Notes: generated from the letters alone by a model not told the origin. Counted from the stretch's first letter, positions 32,597 to 44,900 are shown. The stretch: DNA of 64,000 nucleotides from Tritrichomonas musculus (GCA_039105265.1 JAPFFF010000016.1:3038001-3102000), one strand, 5' to 3'. Numbers and translations are program-made.

Positions 32597-34342
32597 TTTT
32601 AAAAAGAAGTGTTCGAAATTTTTTCTGTTCTAGTTTTCAGGATATAATTGATACCAGACAATATTTATATGTTTAACAAGTTGTTGGTCAAATATTGAGC
32701 ATATTCCTCTGTTCAATTTCGAGAAACAATAAAACCAAATCTAACCAATTATTGAAGTTTTTTAAAGATTGATTAAATTAATAAATGTTTTCATTTATAA
32801 TATTGTTTATTAACTATGATTATATATTTTTATTAAAATAAAATTCAAGTAGAAACTAGATATTTTTATTTTTTTAAAAAATTTCAAAAGGCAAACGTTT
32901 TTAAAAAGATTGAGATTGCCCAGGTTTGAAAGACCCTATTTTTAATCTTCATCATATTGTATTCTATTATATTTAATTAATTGTTTTTTTGTAATTTGCT
33001 TCTGATAAAGAAAAAAAAAAAGAATTATTAAAAATTTTTAAATAAAAAATTAACGTCTTGCCTCAATTATTTCAAAGAATCACTGAATTTTTTCAAGCAT
33101 CTTTAAGAAAAGTTAAAAACGAGTTTTATATGAACAAATTTATTTACATTTTTAGAAAAATTGGCCCAAGATTTTCTTACACAGCCAAATTATTTATTAA
33201 AATAAATTCTAAAAAGTTTTATTTAAAAATTATTAAATAAAAATCTCTGTTTAATTCTGAGAAAAATATTCATTATTAATAATTGAAAAAAATTTTATAT
33301 ACATTTGATAAGCATAAATCTCTTATTCACAAGGTGAAATAATGATTCTTACATTTCAAAACAAATCAACAAGGTTATCATACCTTTGAACAAGCTTCAT
33401 TAGGGGCTCGATACCATTATTTGATTTATTTTTTACAATATTATTTTCTTTGAATTAGCTTCCAAATAAGAATTTTAATATTAACTAATATGATAATTCT
33501 AAAAGCACAATAAACCAAAATAATGGTTGGAAAAATGTCATTTTCATTGTCAATAGGCATTCACAAGTATTGATCCAAATAAAAAAATAATAAGTTAATT
33601 CACATAAATATCATATTAATGAGATATAATTAGTGAGTCTTAATTTTTAAATGTTAAAAATAAATATTCACAATTAATGTTTTAAAGAATTATCTTCATA
33701 GTAATTTTGTGCTATTTGAAAGTAAATATCTTCTTGTATACTTATTATAAAAACATAAAAAAGAACATTTAACCTATTTATTTAAAAATCCTTGCGAGAT
33801 ATCTCTTTGTTATTTATATTTTTTTTATTTTCTTAAAGATGCTTGAAAAAATTCAGTGATTCTTTGAAATAATTGAGGCAAGACGTTAATTTTTTATTTA
33901 AAAATTTTTAATAATTCTTTTTTTTTTTCTTTATCAGAAGCAAATTACAAAAAAACAATTAATTAAATATAATAGAATACAATATGATGAAGATTAAAAA
34001 TAGGGTCTTTCAAACCTGGGCAATCTCAATCTTTTTAAAAACGTTTGCCTTTTGAAATTTTTTAAAAAAATAAAAATATCTAGTTTCTACTTGAATTTTA
34101 TTTTAATAAAAATATATAATCATAGTTAATAAACAATATTATAAATGAAAACATTTATTAATTTAATCAATCTTTAAAAAACTTCAATAATTGGTTAGAT
34201 TTGGTTTTATTGTTTCTCGAAATTGAACAGAGGAATATGCTCAATATTTGACCAACAACTTGTTAAACATATAAATATTGCATGGTATAAAGGAATTTCT
34301 AAAATCTTGGGCCATTTTTTTTTCAGACACTTCTTTTTAAAA
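32597..34342. repeat. large foldback: two 515-bp inverted arms around a 716-bp centre
   Basis: The left arm 32597-33111 and right arm 33828-34342 are inverted copies. Most of their length appears almost identical (for example AAAGATTGAGATTGCCCAGG, and GCAATTTATC-flanking AT-rich parts), but the outer 60 bases are more diverged. No long ORF is present; a 60-codon frame at the inner edge of the left arm is not convincing. The right arm ends close to the right end of the surrounding TTAA-flanked element. Confidence 0.7.
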
Positions 34343-34510
34343 AATATCTTATTTAAGAAATTTAAATAAATACTATATTTATAATACAATTAAATACAAT
34401 TTAATAATTAAGAAAATAAAGGTATTATTCTTTATTAAAGAAGATATCATTATTTTTAAAATAAACTTTTTCAATAATTTTTTTTGGTTCACCCTCCTCT
34501 CATTAATGTA

Positions 34511-35272
34511 ACAAATAATTTTTTTGTATCGTTGTCTAATAAATATTTTTTTTCTTATTTATTTTGCATTCGTTATTATTTGTTTTGAATGCTGTCTTAT
34601 TTTTATTCTATTTATAGTTTAAGACATAATTTAGTTCATTCCTCAATTGCTAATCGAATGTATATTATACAGATGGCTTATTGGGCTTCAAATTAATTCT
34701 TTTATTTGATTTTCTTTTAATAAAATGATGAATATATTCTTTTTAACACTTTTGTTATGAATATTTTTACAAATTTTTTTTTAAAAAAAAATGTAAATTA
34801 TTAATATATATAAGATATATATAATTTTATTCATTAAAAAAATAGCAAACAATAATTCTTTTTCAGTGCTTTTATAAATATGTGTAAATAATAATATTAT
34901 TTTTCGTATTCAATAACAAAATATATTGATAATTTATGTTCATAATAGTAATAATAATAATTGGTAAATCAAATTGTATATTTGATTTTAGGAGAACCTT
35001 CAATATTAATTAATTGATTTGATAAGATACGATATTTTGGATATCCTCTTAATAAGCTTTCAAAATATACGATATTTATCATTCAAAATGAACAGTCTTT
35101 CACAAAATATACGATATTTTTGATTCTTTTGGAATTTGTATCTTTTATATTCGGAAGTATTTACAATAGAAAAGGAAAAATAAGCTTTTAGAATAATATA
35201 AAGTTGTATTTTTCAATAATATTGGTCATATTGATAATATACGATATTTTCGATTTTTTTTTGAAATTTTGT
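34511..35272. other. AT-rich pogo-internal sequence with recurrent ATACGATATTT
   Basis: No gene is visible. ATACGATATTT or close variants occur at about 35017, 35064, 35108 and 35238 and again right of the next element. A block of about 75 bases here (about 35054-35130) is repeated directly at about 36314-36390. Confidence 0.4.
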
Positions 35273-36299
35273 TTATTGGGGTGGTACTTCAAATGACTTA
35301 TTTTTGACCTTCAACTAACTACAAAAATAAACGGTCGTCAAAATATCGACCTTCAACTAACTACAAAATAAACGGTTACCTAAAATCTCGACCTTCAAAT
35401 GACTACAGTTCGACCTTCAACTAGCTACTTTTTTTTTTTTAATACTTTTATTTACTCTTTTTCTTTTTTTTATAATCTAATTTAAATAAATAATTGTTGT
35501 ATGCAGTTTTTCAATTTGCTTAGTGCTTTTTATACAGTAACTCAATCAACACAATCACTCAATCAACTTAATTATCTTCTTATCTTCAGTAACTCAATCA
35601 CTTAATTATCTTCTTAACTCCATTAGCTCCATCGCTTCAATCAAAGACTAAATAAATTGCATAAATACCTTTTTTAATCATAAATGATATCATATGATTT
35701 TTTTGGCCATATTTTTGATGAAACATCACAAATAAAATACAAAATAGAATATTAATATTATTTTTATAGACAAAGTTTGAAGAAGCCTGTCTGGTATGTG
35801 GTTTTGCATTTATGCTATATTTTCCTAAAAAAAATTGAATACTTATCCACGCATAACATTGAATTGATTAAAAAAATCCATTTGTTAATATCTTTTTTTA
35901 TTATCATATTATATGCAAGAAAATAGTATAAATAAGATATATTTTATCAATAAAATACAAATAATTCATTAGTCTTTTGTATATTGTCATGAACTTCCAA
36001 AATAACAATATATTTCCTTAAATTCATGATACATTTGTATAAAAAGCACTAAACAAATTGAAAAACTGCATATAACAATTATTTATTTAAATTAGATTAT
36101 AAAAAAAAAGAAAAAGAGTAAATAAAAGTATTAAAAAAAAAAAGTAGCTAGTTGAAGGTCGAACTGTAGTCATTTGAAGGTCGAGATTTTAGGTAACCGT
36201 TTATTTTGTAGTTAGTTGAAAGTCGATATTTTGATGACCGTTTATTTTTGTAGTTAGTTGAAGGTCAAAAATAAGTCATTTGAAGTACCACCCCAATAA
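35273..36299. mobile_element. 1.03-kb element with about 263-bp terminal inverted repeats
   Basis: The ends TTATTGGGGTGGTACTTCAA and the inverse copy at 36280-36299 begin arms covering 35273-35535 and 36036-36299. Only a few mismatches are seen. Inside each arm, the phrase GACCTTCAACTAACTACAAA recurs three or four times with small changes, so the arms are themselves internally repetitive. There is no ORF and no clear target duplication. It could be a Mutator-like or foldback element. Confidence 0.65.
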
Positions 36300-38284
36300 C
36301 ATTTATTTCATTATGCTTTGAAAATATACGATATTTATCATTCAAAATGAATAGTCTTTCACAAAAATTACGATATTTTGATTCTTTTTGAAATTATAAC
36401 AATTATTATCTTACGTTCATTTCCATAATCATAAAAAAATGATTTCATTTTCTTTGATTCATTCTCAAAGAATGAATCAAAAACAAATTAAACTAATCAA
36501 GTTTGTAATTTCGAATACAAACTCGATAATATATTTGATCAATTAAGTTTCATTCATTGATACAATAATCGATTTTTTTGATTTCTGAACTCGCTAATTA
36601 TAGGGTGTCCAGAAAAACCGTAGCATCAGAAGCTGTGATGATAATTTAAATATAATTTTTATATTTATTGTTAGTATTTCATGAATTATGTTTATATTAT
36701 AAAAAGAGTTTTATTTGTACTTTCCTATAACAAATTATATAAATTTGAAATAATTCAAAAAAATTAAATTAAAAAAATACGTTTATTTTTTTTATTATGA
36801 ATTTTGATTTCCGATCAATTGTTCTTTTTCTACATATTAAAGGAGAAGAACCAAAACAAATCCAAAGTGAAATAAATGATACTTTTCATAAGAATATAAT
36901 TGGGTATTCAACAGTTACCAAATATATCCGTGAATCAAAAATTCCTTTAAAAAGTGACGCCAATGTAAAAAAAGATATAAAATTGGACCATTTTCATTTA
37001 CATCAATTAATTTTAAAGGTTCTAAAGGATTATCCTTTTTCATCTATTAGAGAAATTTCTGAGATCACAGGCATTCCAAAATCAAGTGTATATGATATGC
37101 TCACTCGTGAACTTCATTTTGTTTTGGTTCATTTAAAGTGGGTTCCCCATTTTTTAAATTCATCTCAAAAAGTTGCAAGGGTGGAAATTTCAAAAAGCTT
37201 ATTGAAAACACTTCAAAAAGCTAGCCATCAAAACTATATTTTTTTATACAGGTGATGAGTCTTGGTTTTATTTATCCACAGATTACGAAATACAATGGAT
37301 TGAAGAAGGAGAAAAACCTGCTACAAGAGCAAAAAAAATGATTGACTCCAGAAAATTTATGTTGTCAATATTTTGGAACCCACAAGGATTTCTTATTGTG
37401 GACATTTTACCAGAACACCAAAAGTTTAATGCTGATTATTTCATAAATAATATATTAGAAAAGATTTATAAAAAAACAGCTCATTTACGAGAAAATGAAA
37501 AAAGAAAAATTACTTTACATTTTGATAACGCCCGACCACATACTGCAAGAAAAGGAGTGTTATCAAATGACCATTCAAAAAATTGAATACTATGATCGGA
37601 GAAAAGTGCCATCGTAAACTATTCAAGTACTCAATTTTCGCCGTTTAGGTTTGAATGGAAACCGTTTATTATCATTTTTTTCAAATTTATTATGAATTAT
37701 TAATATTTATAGCTTTATCGAGAAACACTTTTTAGCGGGAATGCTATTATAATTTTTACACCTTATTTGAAACCAAACTTAGGCGTCTGACTTTTGAAAA
37801 CCAAATCGATTCAATAATTCTACAAAAATATCTATAAAAAAGATTACACTTATCCATATCGATCGAAAAATTCTACGGAATGATGTTACACTTATCTGAA
37901 AGGTAATAAAATAAAATCTGGTTCGAAACTCTAAATTTTTATCTCTATCACAACATCTTTCCTAAGTTATCAATAAATTATTAGTTTAACTATTTCTATT
38001 TTATATTAGTAAATCTTATATCTTCTTATTTCTTTTTTCTTTTTAAATTTCTTTGTCCAAAATTCATCTCTTATGTTATGTTCATACTCATGGCTAAATT
38101 GACTCTCAAACTAGAAACTTTTTGAAATGAAAAGACCATTTATTCACACAATTTTTTTGGTATTCCAAGAAAATACTATAAAAGCGCATCAAAACATATA
38201 AAAATTATAAAATTATTTATCAACAAGTATAATTTTTACTAAAGATTCAGTACAACTATGATTTCACATTCATATTTATAAGCA

Positions 38285-38660
38285 ATCTGTAGTAGTATAG
38301 TATAGGCTCCGCTACCGCCAAGCCTATACTTGGGGGCTCCGCAGAGGCTCCGCACCCCACTACTCCAGGGGTTCGCACCCCTGGACCCCCTCAAAAGGCC
38401 CCCACATTCAAAAAGTTCGCAGCAAAAAAAATCCAAACTCATACTTTTATCGTCTCGTTATCAAAATTATTTTAGCCCAAAAAAATCGACCTAAATGAAT
38501 TTGTGGGATAAATCCCACCGGGGGCATATCCCCCGGATGGTCTGGGCTAAAGCCCAGCATGCATCCCCCCTCTTTTGCTTACGCAAAATCTTTTTCTTTT
38601 TTGTTCTCTCCCCCCCCCTCTCGTCCCCCCCGCTGGGGGGCTCAGATTACCTTCGGGCTA
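38285..38660. repeat. GC-rich cluster of hairpins in the Polinton-like element
   Basis: In otherwise AT-rich DNA this segment holds a chain of perfect or near-perfect stems: AGTATAGGCT with AGCCTATACT, CCAGGGGT with ACCCCTGG, GGGAT with ATCCC, CCGGGGG with CCCCCGG, and CTGGGCT with AGCCCAG. The last three follow one another within 60 bases (about 38502-38559). A C-run/G-run pair (about 38610-38640) follows. It lies upstream of the first gene of the element. Confidence 0.65.
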
Positions 38661-38789
38661 TATATCTAAACACCTAGGGAGGCTCACTCCTAATGTCGTT
38701 CGCTAATATAGAATCTTTTTTATTATATGTAGTAGTATATATAAATGGCGTGATTTCTTAACGTTCCGTCAAGAAATCCCAACCATTTT

Positions 38790-39890
38790 TTGTTAAGATA
38801 TCCCTTCGAATCAAGAAGTTGTTTTATAATGATTGAAATGTACCCGACGCTCAATCCAGCTGAAGAACAAACACCAATCCCTATGGAGCACGCTTTCTTT
38901 CTGGAAGATGGAGAAAGAGACCCTGCGAAATTTAATCGTTATTATTTTAATTTTCCACAAGAATGGTGCACATCTAATCGTGGTGAGTCTATTATTGGTG
39001 TTAGAAATATATTTATGTTAGCTAGAAAGAGAAGGCTAGAATTTAAAATTAAAGTTAGGAAATACTACAAAGAGGACTACAATAAATATGCCACTCCTCC
39101 TCCAAAATCAGATGACCCAAACTTATATGACCACTCAGCGTATATAAGTATACCTGCTGCAAGGAAATCTATGGTTGAAGTAAATGTTTTAATGTGGATG
39201 AGTGAGAAGGATGATTTCGGTGGTTTTGGACACGTATTATATGAATATCTATGGGCTGAAATGAAAAAATATAATCAAGAGATTGAAGACAATTTGGCGA
39301 AGGCAAAAACAGAAGAAGAGAAAGCTAAGTATAAAGACAAGCCAAGATTTAGTGAAGACCCTTATGGCCTTTCAACTGAGCTTGATGTCATGGCTGATGG
39401 ATTCTATGATTATAGGAGAAAAACATATTTGGAAAGAATTTTATCTCGACATAATTATGATAAGAAGAGTCCATTTTATATTGACATATCAATTGATTTT
39501 CCTCATCGAACCGTTCAAGATTTTGGATTGATAGACCGAAAATATGATTTCGAAGATGTGTTTAATATTAGTGGAGAGACAGACCAAGGGGCAAATTATC
39601 ATAATAACTATAAATTTAAATGGCTTAGAGAAGTCAATTTTTATAATGTATGGGATAGGCATTCATGTAAAATTTATTCATCCTTCGGGGACCAATCAAA
39701 TCAAGGATATGTTGGAAACACAACAATATACTTCAACCCCATAAAATACTTTAAGCTGAACTCAACTGACCAACGATTCTGGATCGAACTATATTCTGGT
39801 CGACATAAAGATATACCAGTAAAAATACCGAGAAGCGAAAGCTTTTCTATCGAAATGATATTCTTCCCTTACCGTAAAATGTTATATTAA
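38790..39890 (+). CDS. Polinton-like element gene, product unassigned
   Basis: 366 codons from the first ATG; an ATG at 38829 (MIEMYPTLNP) is an equally good start. The protein is rich in Tyr, Phe and charged residues with a Lys/Glu-rich helical stretch in the middle and beta-like segments towards the end. There is no signal peptide or membrane segment. Its position next to the integrase gene within one set of terminal repeats shows it belongs to the element. A structural (virion-type) protein is possible but unproven. I do not recognise the family. Confidence 0.6.
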   Translation: MLRYPFESRSCFIMIEMYPTLNPAEEQTPIPMEHAFFLEDGERDPAKFNRYYFNFPQEWCTSNRGESIIGVRNIFMLARKRRLEFKIKVRKYYKEDYNKYATPPPKSDDPNLYDHSAYISIPAARKSMVEVNVLMWMSEKDDFGGFGHVLYEYLWAEMKKYNQEIEDNLAKAKTEEEKAKYKDKPRFSEDPYGLSTELDVMADGFYDYRRKTYLERILSRHNYDKKSPFYIDISIDFPHRTVQDFGLIDRKYDFEDVFNISGETDQGANYHNNYKFKWLREVNFYNVWDRHSCKIYSSFGDQSNQGYVGNTTIYFNPIKYFKLNSTDQRFWIELYSGRHKDIPVKIPRSESFSIEMIFFPYRKMLY

Positions 39891-39917
39891 CTGAGGGTTT
39901 ATTTTTTTTTCAAAACA

Positions 39918-41003
39918 ATGACTTACAAAACAATAGAGGAGTTATACAAAAAGTTTCCGTGGAAAACGCCATCAAAATTTGTTCCTCTTGCAAAACGATA
40001 TGGATTTACAGAAGAAACAGCATTAAATTATTTGAAGAATATAGTTCATGATGTTAAAGTACCAAAGGCAAAAGTTATGAATATATATTCAAAACACTCA
40101 GGGGGATATCAAATGGATACTTTCATAAATGACAAGACAAAAGACGGTTTGAATTATCTGATGTTTATTAATATCAATACCAGGAAGGCTTTTTGTTATG
40201 CGATGAGAGGGAAGGGAGCAAAAGAAGTAGCTAGAGCATTAAATCAATTTTTAGTAGATGAACCAAATGTTTATTCTATTACTTCTGACCAGGATGCAGC
40301 CTATTTGTCCAATGATGTTTTGCAAATAATGAAGGCAAAAAATATTATATACAATACTACGGAAGACAACAATCATAATGTACTAGGCATCATAAATAGA
40401 TTCATGAGAACTATTAGAGATATGGTAGGAGAGAATAGATTTATTGGAGAACAAGAAATGAAGGGATTAATAGATTCCTACAATAAATCCCCTCACCGAT
40501 CGTTGGACTATAAAATACCAAACGAAATGACAGAAAAAGATGAAAAAGAATATATTAATACTAAATCACAAATCAATCCTTATGACTTTCAGCCTAACGA
40601 CAGGGTGAGAATTATACAAGCCAAGGAACCATTTTCGAAGCGAAGAAATAGGGTCAGCAAGGAGGCTTATATTGTTGATTCAAAAGCTGGAAATCAATTT
40701 ATTGTTAAGTCCAAAGATGAATCGATAGATAAGTTGCCGGGATATAGATTGATAAAAACACAGAATAAAAATAAGGGCCTGAAGGGCCCCGGGGCAGAAG
40801 TGCCTCTTGCTCAGACACTAAAGGGAGGCAAGAGAGGTATTGTGGATAAAATTATATCCTACGATGCAGCTAAGAATAAATATAAAATTAAATATAGTGA
40901 AGGGACAGAAGATGTTATTCCAGCCAAAAATTTACGAGAAGGAGCCCCAACTAAATTATCAAACCTCGAAATGGATTATTGGAGCAAACAAAAAAATACT
41001 TAA
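39918..41003 (+). CDS. retroviral-type integrase of the Polinton-like element
   Basis: 361 codons. An N-terminal helical region is followed by an rve-type integrase core (about residues 50-210: YQMDTFINDKTKDGLNYLMF, SITSDQDAAYLSND, NHNVLGIINRF) and then an SH3/chromodomain-like tail with DRVRIIQ and a second beta-rich repeat near the C-terminus. This matches the c-integrase of Polinton/Maverick elements, which joins element ends to host DNA. It lies 27 bases downstream of the previous gene in the same direction. Confidence 0.8.
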   Translation: MTYKTIEELYKKFPWKTPSKFVPLAKRYGFTEETALNYLKNIVHDVKVPKAKVMNIYSKHSGGYQMDTFINDKTKDGLNYLMFININTRKAFCYAMRGKGAKEVARALNQFLVDEPNVYSITSDQDAAYLSNDVLQIMKAKNIIYNTTEDNNHNVLGIINRFMRTIRDMVGENRFIGEQEMKGLIDSYNKSPHRSLDYKIPNEMTEKDEKEYINTKSQINPYDFQPNDRVRIIQAKEPFSKRRNRVSKEAYIVDSKAGNQFIVKSKDESIDKLPGYRLIKTQNKNKGLKGPGAEVPLAQTLKGGKRGIVDKIISYDAAKNKYKIKYSEGTEDVIPAKNLREGAPTKLSNLEMDYWSKQKNT

Positions 41004-41954
41004 AAAAAAAAAAAAAAGAGAATTTATAGTTTAGGTCGTATATATGCATTATTTAGTGTAGAAAATTTGAATTAATAGCCAATAGTATAATAAATTTAAT
41101 CTGATGCAAGCAATTGTCGTAAATCAAAAACATTTTCTTAAGCCTTAAGCTATATTGGACAGAGCATCGCGCAATCACCGGATTCTTTATGGATATAACG
41201 ATTTCTTCTCTGCTTTGAACTGAATGAAGTTCCATCATCTGATTTAAATTGAATTAGTGTTTCATTTGGTTAAAATATTTATTTGAGCATTTATTACAAC
41301 GTATTATCTTGTTTAAACTACTTTGATGTAGAAGCAATTGGTAGTATCTCCGCCAAATATTAATAATTCATAATAAATTTGAAAAAAATGATAATAAACG
41401 GTTTCCATTCAAACCTAAACGGCGAAAATTGAGTACTTGAATAGTTTACGATGGCACTTTTCTCCGATCATAGTATTCAATTTTTTGAATGGTCATTTGA
41501 TAACACTCGCAAGAAAAGTTATGAGATATATGGACGCTCACCATATGAAGAGAGCCCCTCATCCCCATTATTCGCCAGATATTGCTGCCTCAGACTTTTA
41601 TTTATTTGGCTATGTAAAAGATCAGCTGAAAAGAATCAAATTCGAGACAGCACAACAGCTTTTTGATAAGGTCATTGAAATTTTACATCAAATTTCTATT
41701 GAGACATTAAAACGTGTTTTTCTCGATTGGCAAGAAAGACTCAAAAAAGTTATTAAATCAAATGGTGAGTATATTTAATAAACAATTTATTAATATATTT
41801 TTTATTCTTTTATATTTGTTTAATGATGTGATGCTACGATTTTTCTGGACACCCTATAGTATAAATTTGTTTATACGAAATTAATTTAAATACAAAATCT
41901 TGAAGAATTAATCAATATTCATATTTTCAAAGTATGTTTCAAAAAAGATTTAAA

Positions 41955-44900
41955 TCAAATCTCTTTCATAAATGTATCAGTATCAATCCATTTCAATATC
42001 GTGTATGACACTAACTTTGAGATAGATATTGTTATATCTTGGTCAATTCTATCGTTGTTTTCTAAAGTTATATGTTCTTTGACATATTTAATGATACTCT
42101 CTTTTGTATTAGTGCTCTTATCATGAAAAGAATCAATAATATAAGAGAAGATAGGAACATTATTATCATCAACAATGGACATCTTTAACAATTCATTGAA
42201 TATCATTCTCTTTTTTTCAATTGCAGATGATCTATTAAAAAGGCATGTGTGCATTAATGGTATATCAAAAATATTACTACATTGCCACATCTCTTCTGAG
42301 TATAGCCTAACGAAGGATTCCTGAATTAGGTTTGAATCAAGTTTTTCCCAAACTTTAATTAAAAATTGGCAAACAGACTTTGTACAGAGTAGATAAAAAA
42401 ATGAAATAAAAATATTTCAGAATTTTAAAATGGATAAATTTAAAGTTCAGTAAGAAACTAACATATTGAAATGATCAAAATAAATAAATTAGTACCACAC
42501 GACTGGGAAATGATGTGAAAAGTTATAAAATAAAACTTTCATAATTCGATGAATAAAGATATTATGAAATTTTAACTTAAATAATTTAATATATTTTTTG
42601 ATGGTATAATATTATATTATATTTAAATTGATATGTAGTAAGATAAGTTTAGATATTATAAGAAAAAGAGTAATTTCGTTCATTTCACTTGAGAGAGAAA
42701 AATATCGTACAAAACGCCCGGTGTTGAGATATTTTAAACATAACATTGTTATTTGATATTAATAATATGCGTATATATTAAAATGAAATTTTATCTATAT
42801 TGGCCAAGAAATCTATCAAATAAAATTTTAAGTAGGTTTGAAATTTTGTGAAAAAAGTGAAAAATATAATCATTCTTAAAAGATTCATACAAACTAATAT
42901 GACAAAAGAATATTTTAGATCATTAGTTGTTTTCAGACTCATTTAATTTACAAAAAACAGTTGACTAATTAAGATTTATTCTTTTTAATACAAAAAAACC
43001 ATATTTACCAATAAAAGTTAAAAAGGTACAGATGCATCAAAAGATTAATAAATATTTCTAAAATATCATATTAATATGCAAATATAGATATATTACAAAT
43101 ATCACAAATTTGTATATTCATGAAGAAAAAATAATATCAAAATAAAACTATTCAAAAAAAAATTAAAAAAAAAGTTGATTTTAGAAATATATGAAAATTG
43201 TGCTGAAAATTTTTTCGTTTTACATTATTAATATAATAATAAAATTTATTTTCTGTTTTAAAATACTATTTATAAATAAATTTCCTCGCTCAATTTTATT
43301 ATATTTAAGAATTTATATTTGAATGCATTTAAAACGCATATAAAATCTATTCAAAATATTATTTTTGAAAGATGTTTTCAAAATTTCTATGAATAACATG
43401 TGTAAAATATTTCAGCATTATTTTAATTAATTAAAATCTTAAAAAACATAAAAATATGTCACTGACTTAAAACAAAAAGTGCTTATTCATATAATCAAAA
43501 GAAGTTAACTTATAAATGAATTTTTTAATATTTAAAATTGATACCAAAATCCCAAATGGAAAATATATTCATAAAAAATCATTAAATTTATATAGGCATA
43601 GATATATATCAGAAAAAACTACAAAATAAGGCAATTAGGTTGCAAATCTCATTTCATTTAATATGATAGTTTTTATAATAGGAATTATAATTATATTTTT
43701 TCATTTTTCTTCCTTAAAAAGCAAAAACTAAAGAATTTATGAAAAATAAATTTGTTTATGCTTCCGAAATGAAAATGATGCCATATTTATTGAATTTTGA
43801 AAGCTTTTTAATCGTTTTTTCATATTGAAAAAAAAATTAATCATCCTTTTTCTAAGAAAAAAAAAATGTATAAATCTTAAAATTTTAACATAAATATATT
43901 TACACAATGTTAAAGATAATATGTTAAAATAAAAGGACCGGGCGAAATAGAAAAAAAGTTATAAGCCATTTATTTCATAAAATCCAAAAAAAAAAAATGT
44001 TTTCTATTTTTTTTGTGAAATGCTCCTGATTTAATTTAAAATATCAAGTGAAAAATAATAATCATATGATATTATGAATGATTGTGCCTATTAGAAATAA
44101 AATTTCATAGGTTTTAATGAAATCACATATTATAATGATTACATTATAACTTTCTTTTGGGCGAGCCAAAATTGACAAAAAACTAAATTTCTGTTAGTTA
44201 TCAATTAATTAATCTATAGACAAAAAACTATTAAAAAACTTTCAGCCAATTCTTTTTCTATCTACTCTCTTTGTACTAAGTTCATCTTCATTTCTAATAC
44301 TTCTCCGCATCATATGCTTAATATAAGCTTTAATTACAGCAAATATTGTGGTGTCTAGAGGCTGATACATGTCTGTAAAACCGGCTGGTAATTATGTTAA
44401 GATCTTTAGCTAGTTTTTTAGTTGTTTCACTCCTGTGGGCAGAAAATATATCAAGAATTACATGTATTTCATTGTTATCGTTAAAATAAGATCTTAAGTA
44501 GTTTAAATATTGGTAAAAAGTGTCATCATTCGTCCAGCCTTTTTCTGAATATGTTTTCATGTGCGGATATACATCACCAATTTGAGTTGATGTGACAAGT
44601 TCAGTTTTGCCTTTTGCTATAAATTGAATATTTATATTTTACTCCATTTGCTCCAATAGCACGAATTGCTGTTATTCTCTTTTTTTCACTAAAACCTACA
44701 GGAACACTTACATCATCTTGCCCTTTTGAGTGCCAAATTTTCATATTTTTAGCATTTAAAAATAAAGCTGTTTCATCAATGTTGATAATTCTATCAAAAG
44801 ATATTGTAGAGAAGATTCTTTTCATTTCATTAATAAAAGAGTTAATTAAATTTATATTTGAAGATTGTCTTCTTTTTAAATGACAAACTTTTGAAACAAA

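Larger units (their letters stand above)
31679..34502. mobile_element. 2.8-kb non-autonomous element with TTAA flanks (piggyBac-like?)
   Basis: TGAGAGGAGGGTGAACCA at the left is repeated inversely at the right, each bordered by TTAA (31675-31678 and 34503-34506). TTAA is the piggyBac target, but the inverted match runs on outward through TTACATTAA, so the true end may be about 9 bases further out and the superfamily is uncertain. There is no transposase. The inside carries a 31-bp tandem repeat and a large foldback. Confidence 0.5.
37555..41508 (+). mobile_element. short Polinton/Maverick-like element, fossil copy inside mariner
   Basis: A 3954-bp element with 154-bp terminal inverted repeats (37555-37708 and 41355-41508) that look identical. 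It is flanked by the 10-bp direct repeat GCAAGAAAAG (37545-37554 and 41509-41518), which is mariner transposase sequence. Two genes lie inside: an unassigned 366-codon one and a retroviral-type integrase. Full Polintons are 15-20 kb with polymerase, ATPase, protease and capsid genes; none of these is recognised here, so it is a reduced copy. Identical ends suggest a young insertion, younger than the mariner it sits in. The 10-bp target copy is longer than the usual 5-6 bp of the family. Confidence 0.75.
36797..41778 (+). pseudogene. mariner transposase, frameshifted and split
   Basis: The N-terminal 152 codons (36797-37255) carry the helix-turn-helix region (SIREISEITGIPKSSVYDML). A one-base shift at a T-run near 37240 moves the rest into another frame, where TGDESW (first catalytic Asp) begins the catalytic core, followed by LHFDNARPHTARK (second Asp, to 37554). 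The gene then stops at the insertion. The rest resumes at 41519: VMRYMDAHHMKRAPHPHYSPDIAASDFYLFG, with the third Asp in SPDIAASD, and ends at the stop at 41778. The catalytic residues themselves are all kept, so decay is recent, but this copy cannot encode active transposase. Confidence 0.85.
36603..41854 (+). mobile_element. mariner element (about 1.29 kb own sequence) split by a Polinton-like insertion
   Basis: The ends GGGTGTCCAGAAAAACCGTA (left) and its inverse copy with one mismatch (right, AAAAATCGTA) continue through GCATCA, with TA on both sides (36601-36602 and 41855-41856). Removing the 3954-bp insertion and its 10-bp target copy leaves 1288 bp, the normal mariner size. Inside is a DD34D transposase gene. 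Confidence 0.88.

Noticed and set aside
33058-33240. A 60-codon frame crossing the inner edge of the left foldback arm
   Set aside because: Low-complexity, Lys/Phe-rich, not matched in the inverted arm and without recognised motifs.
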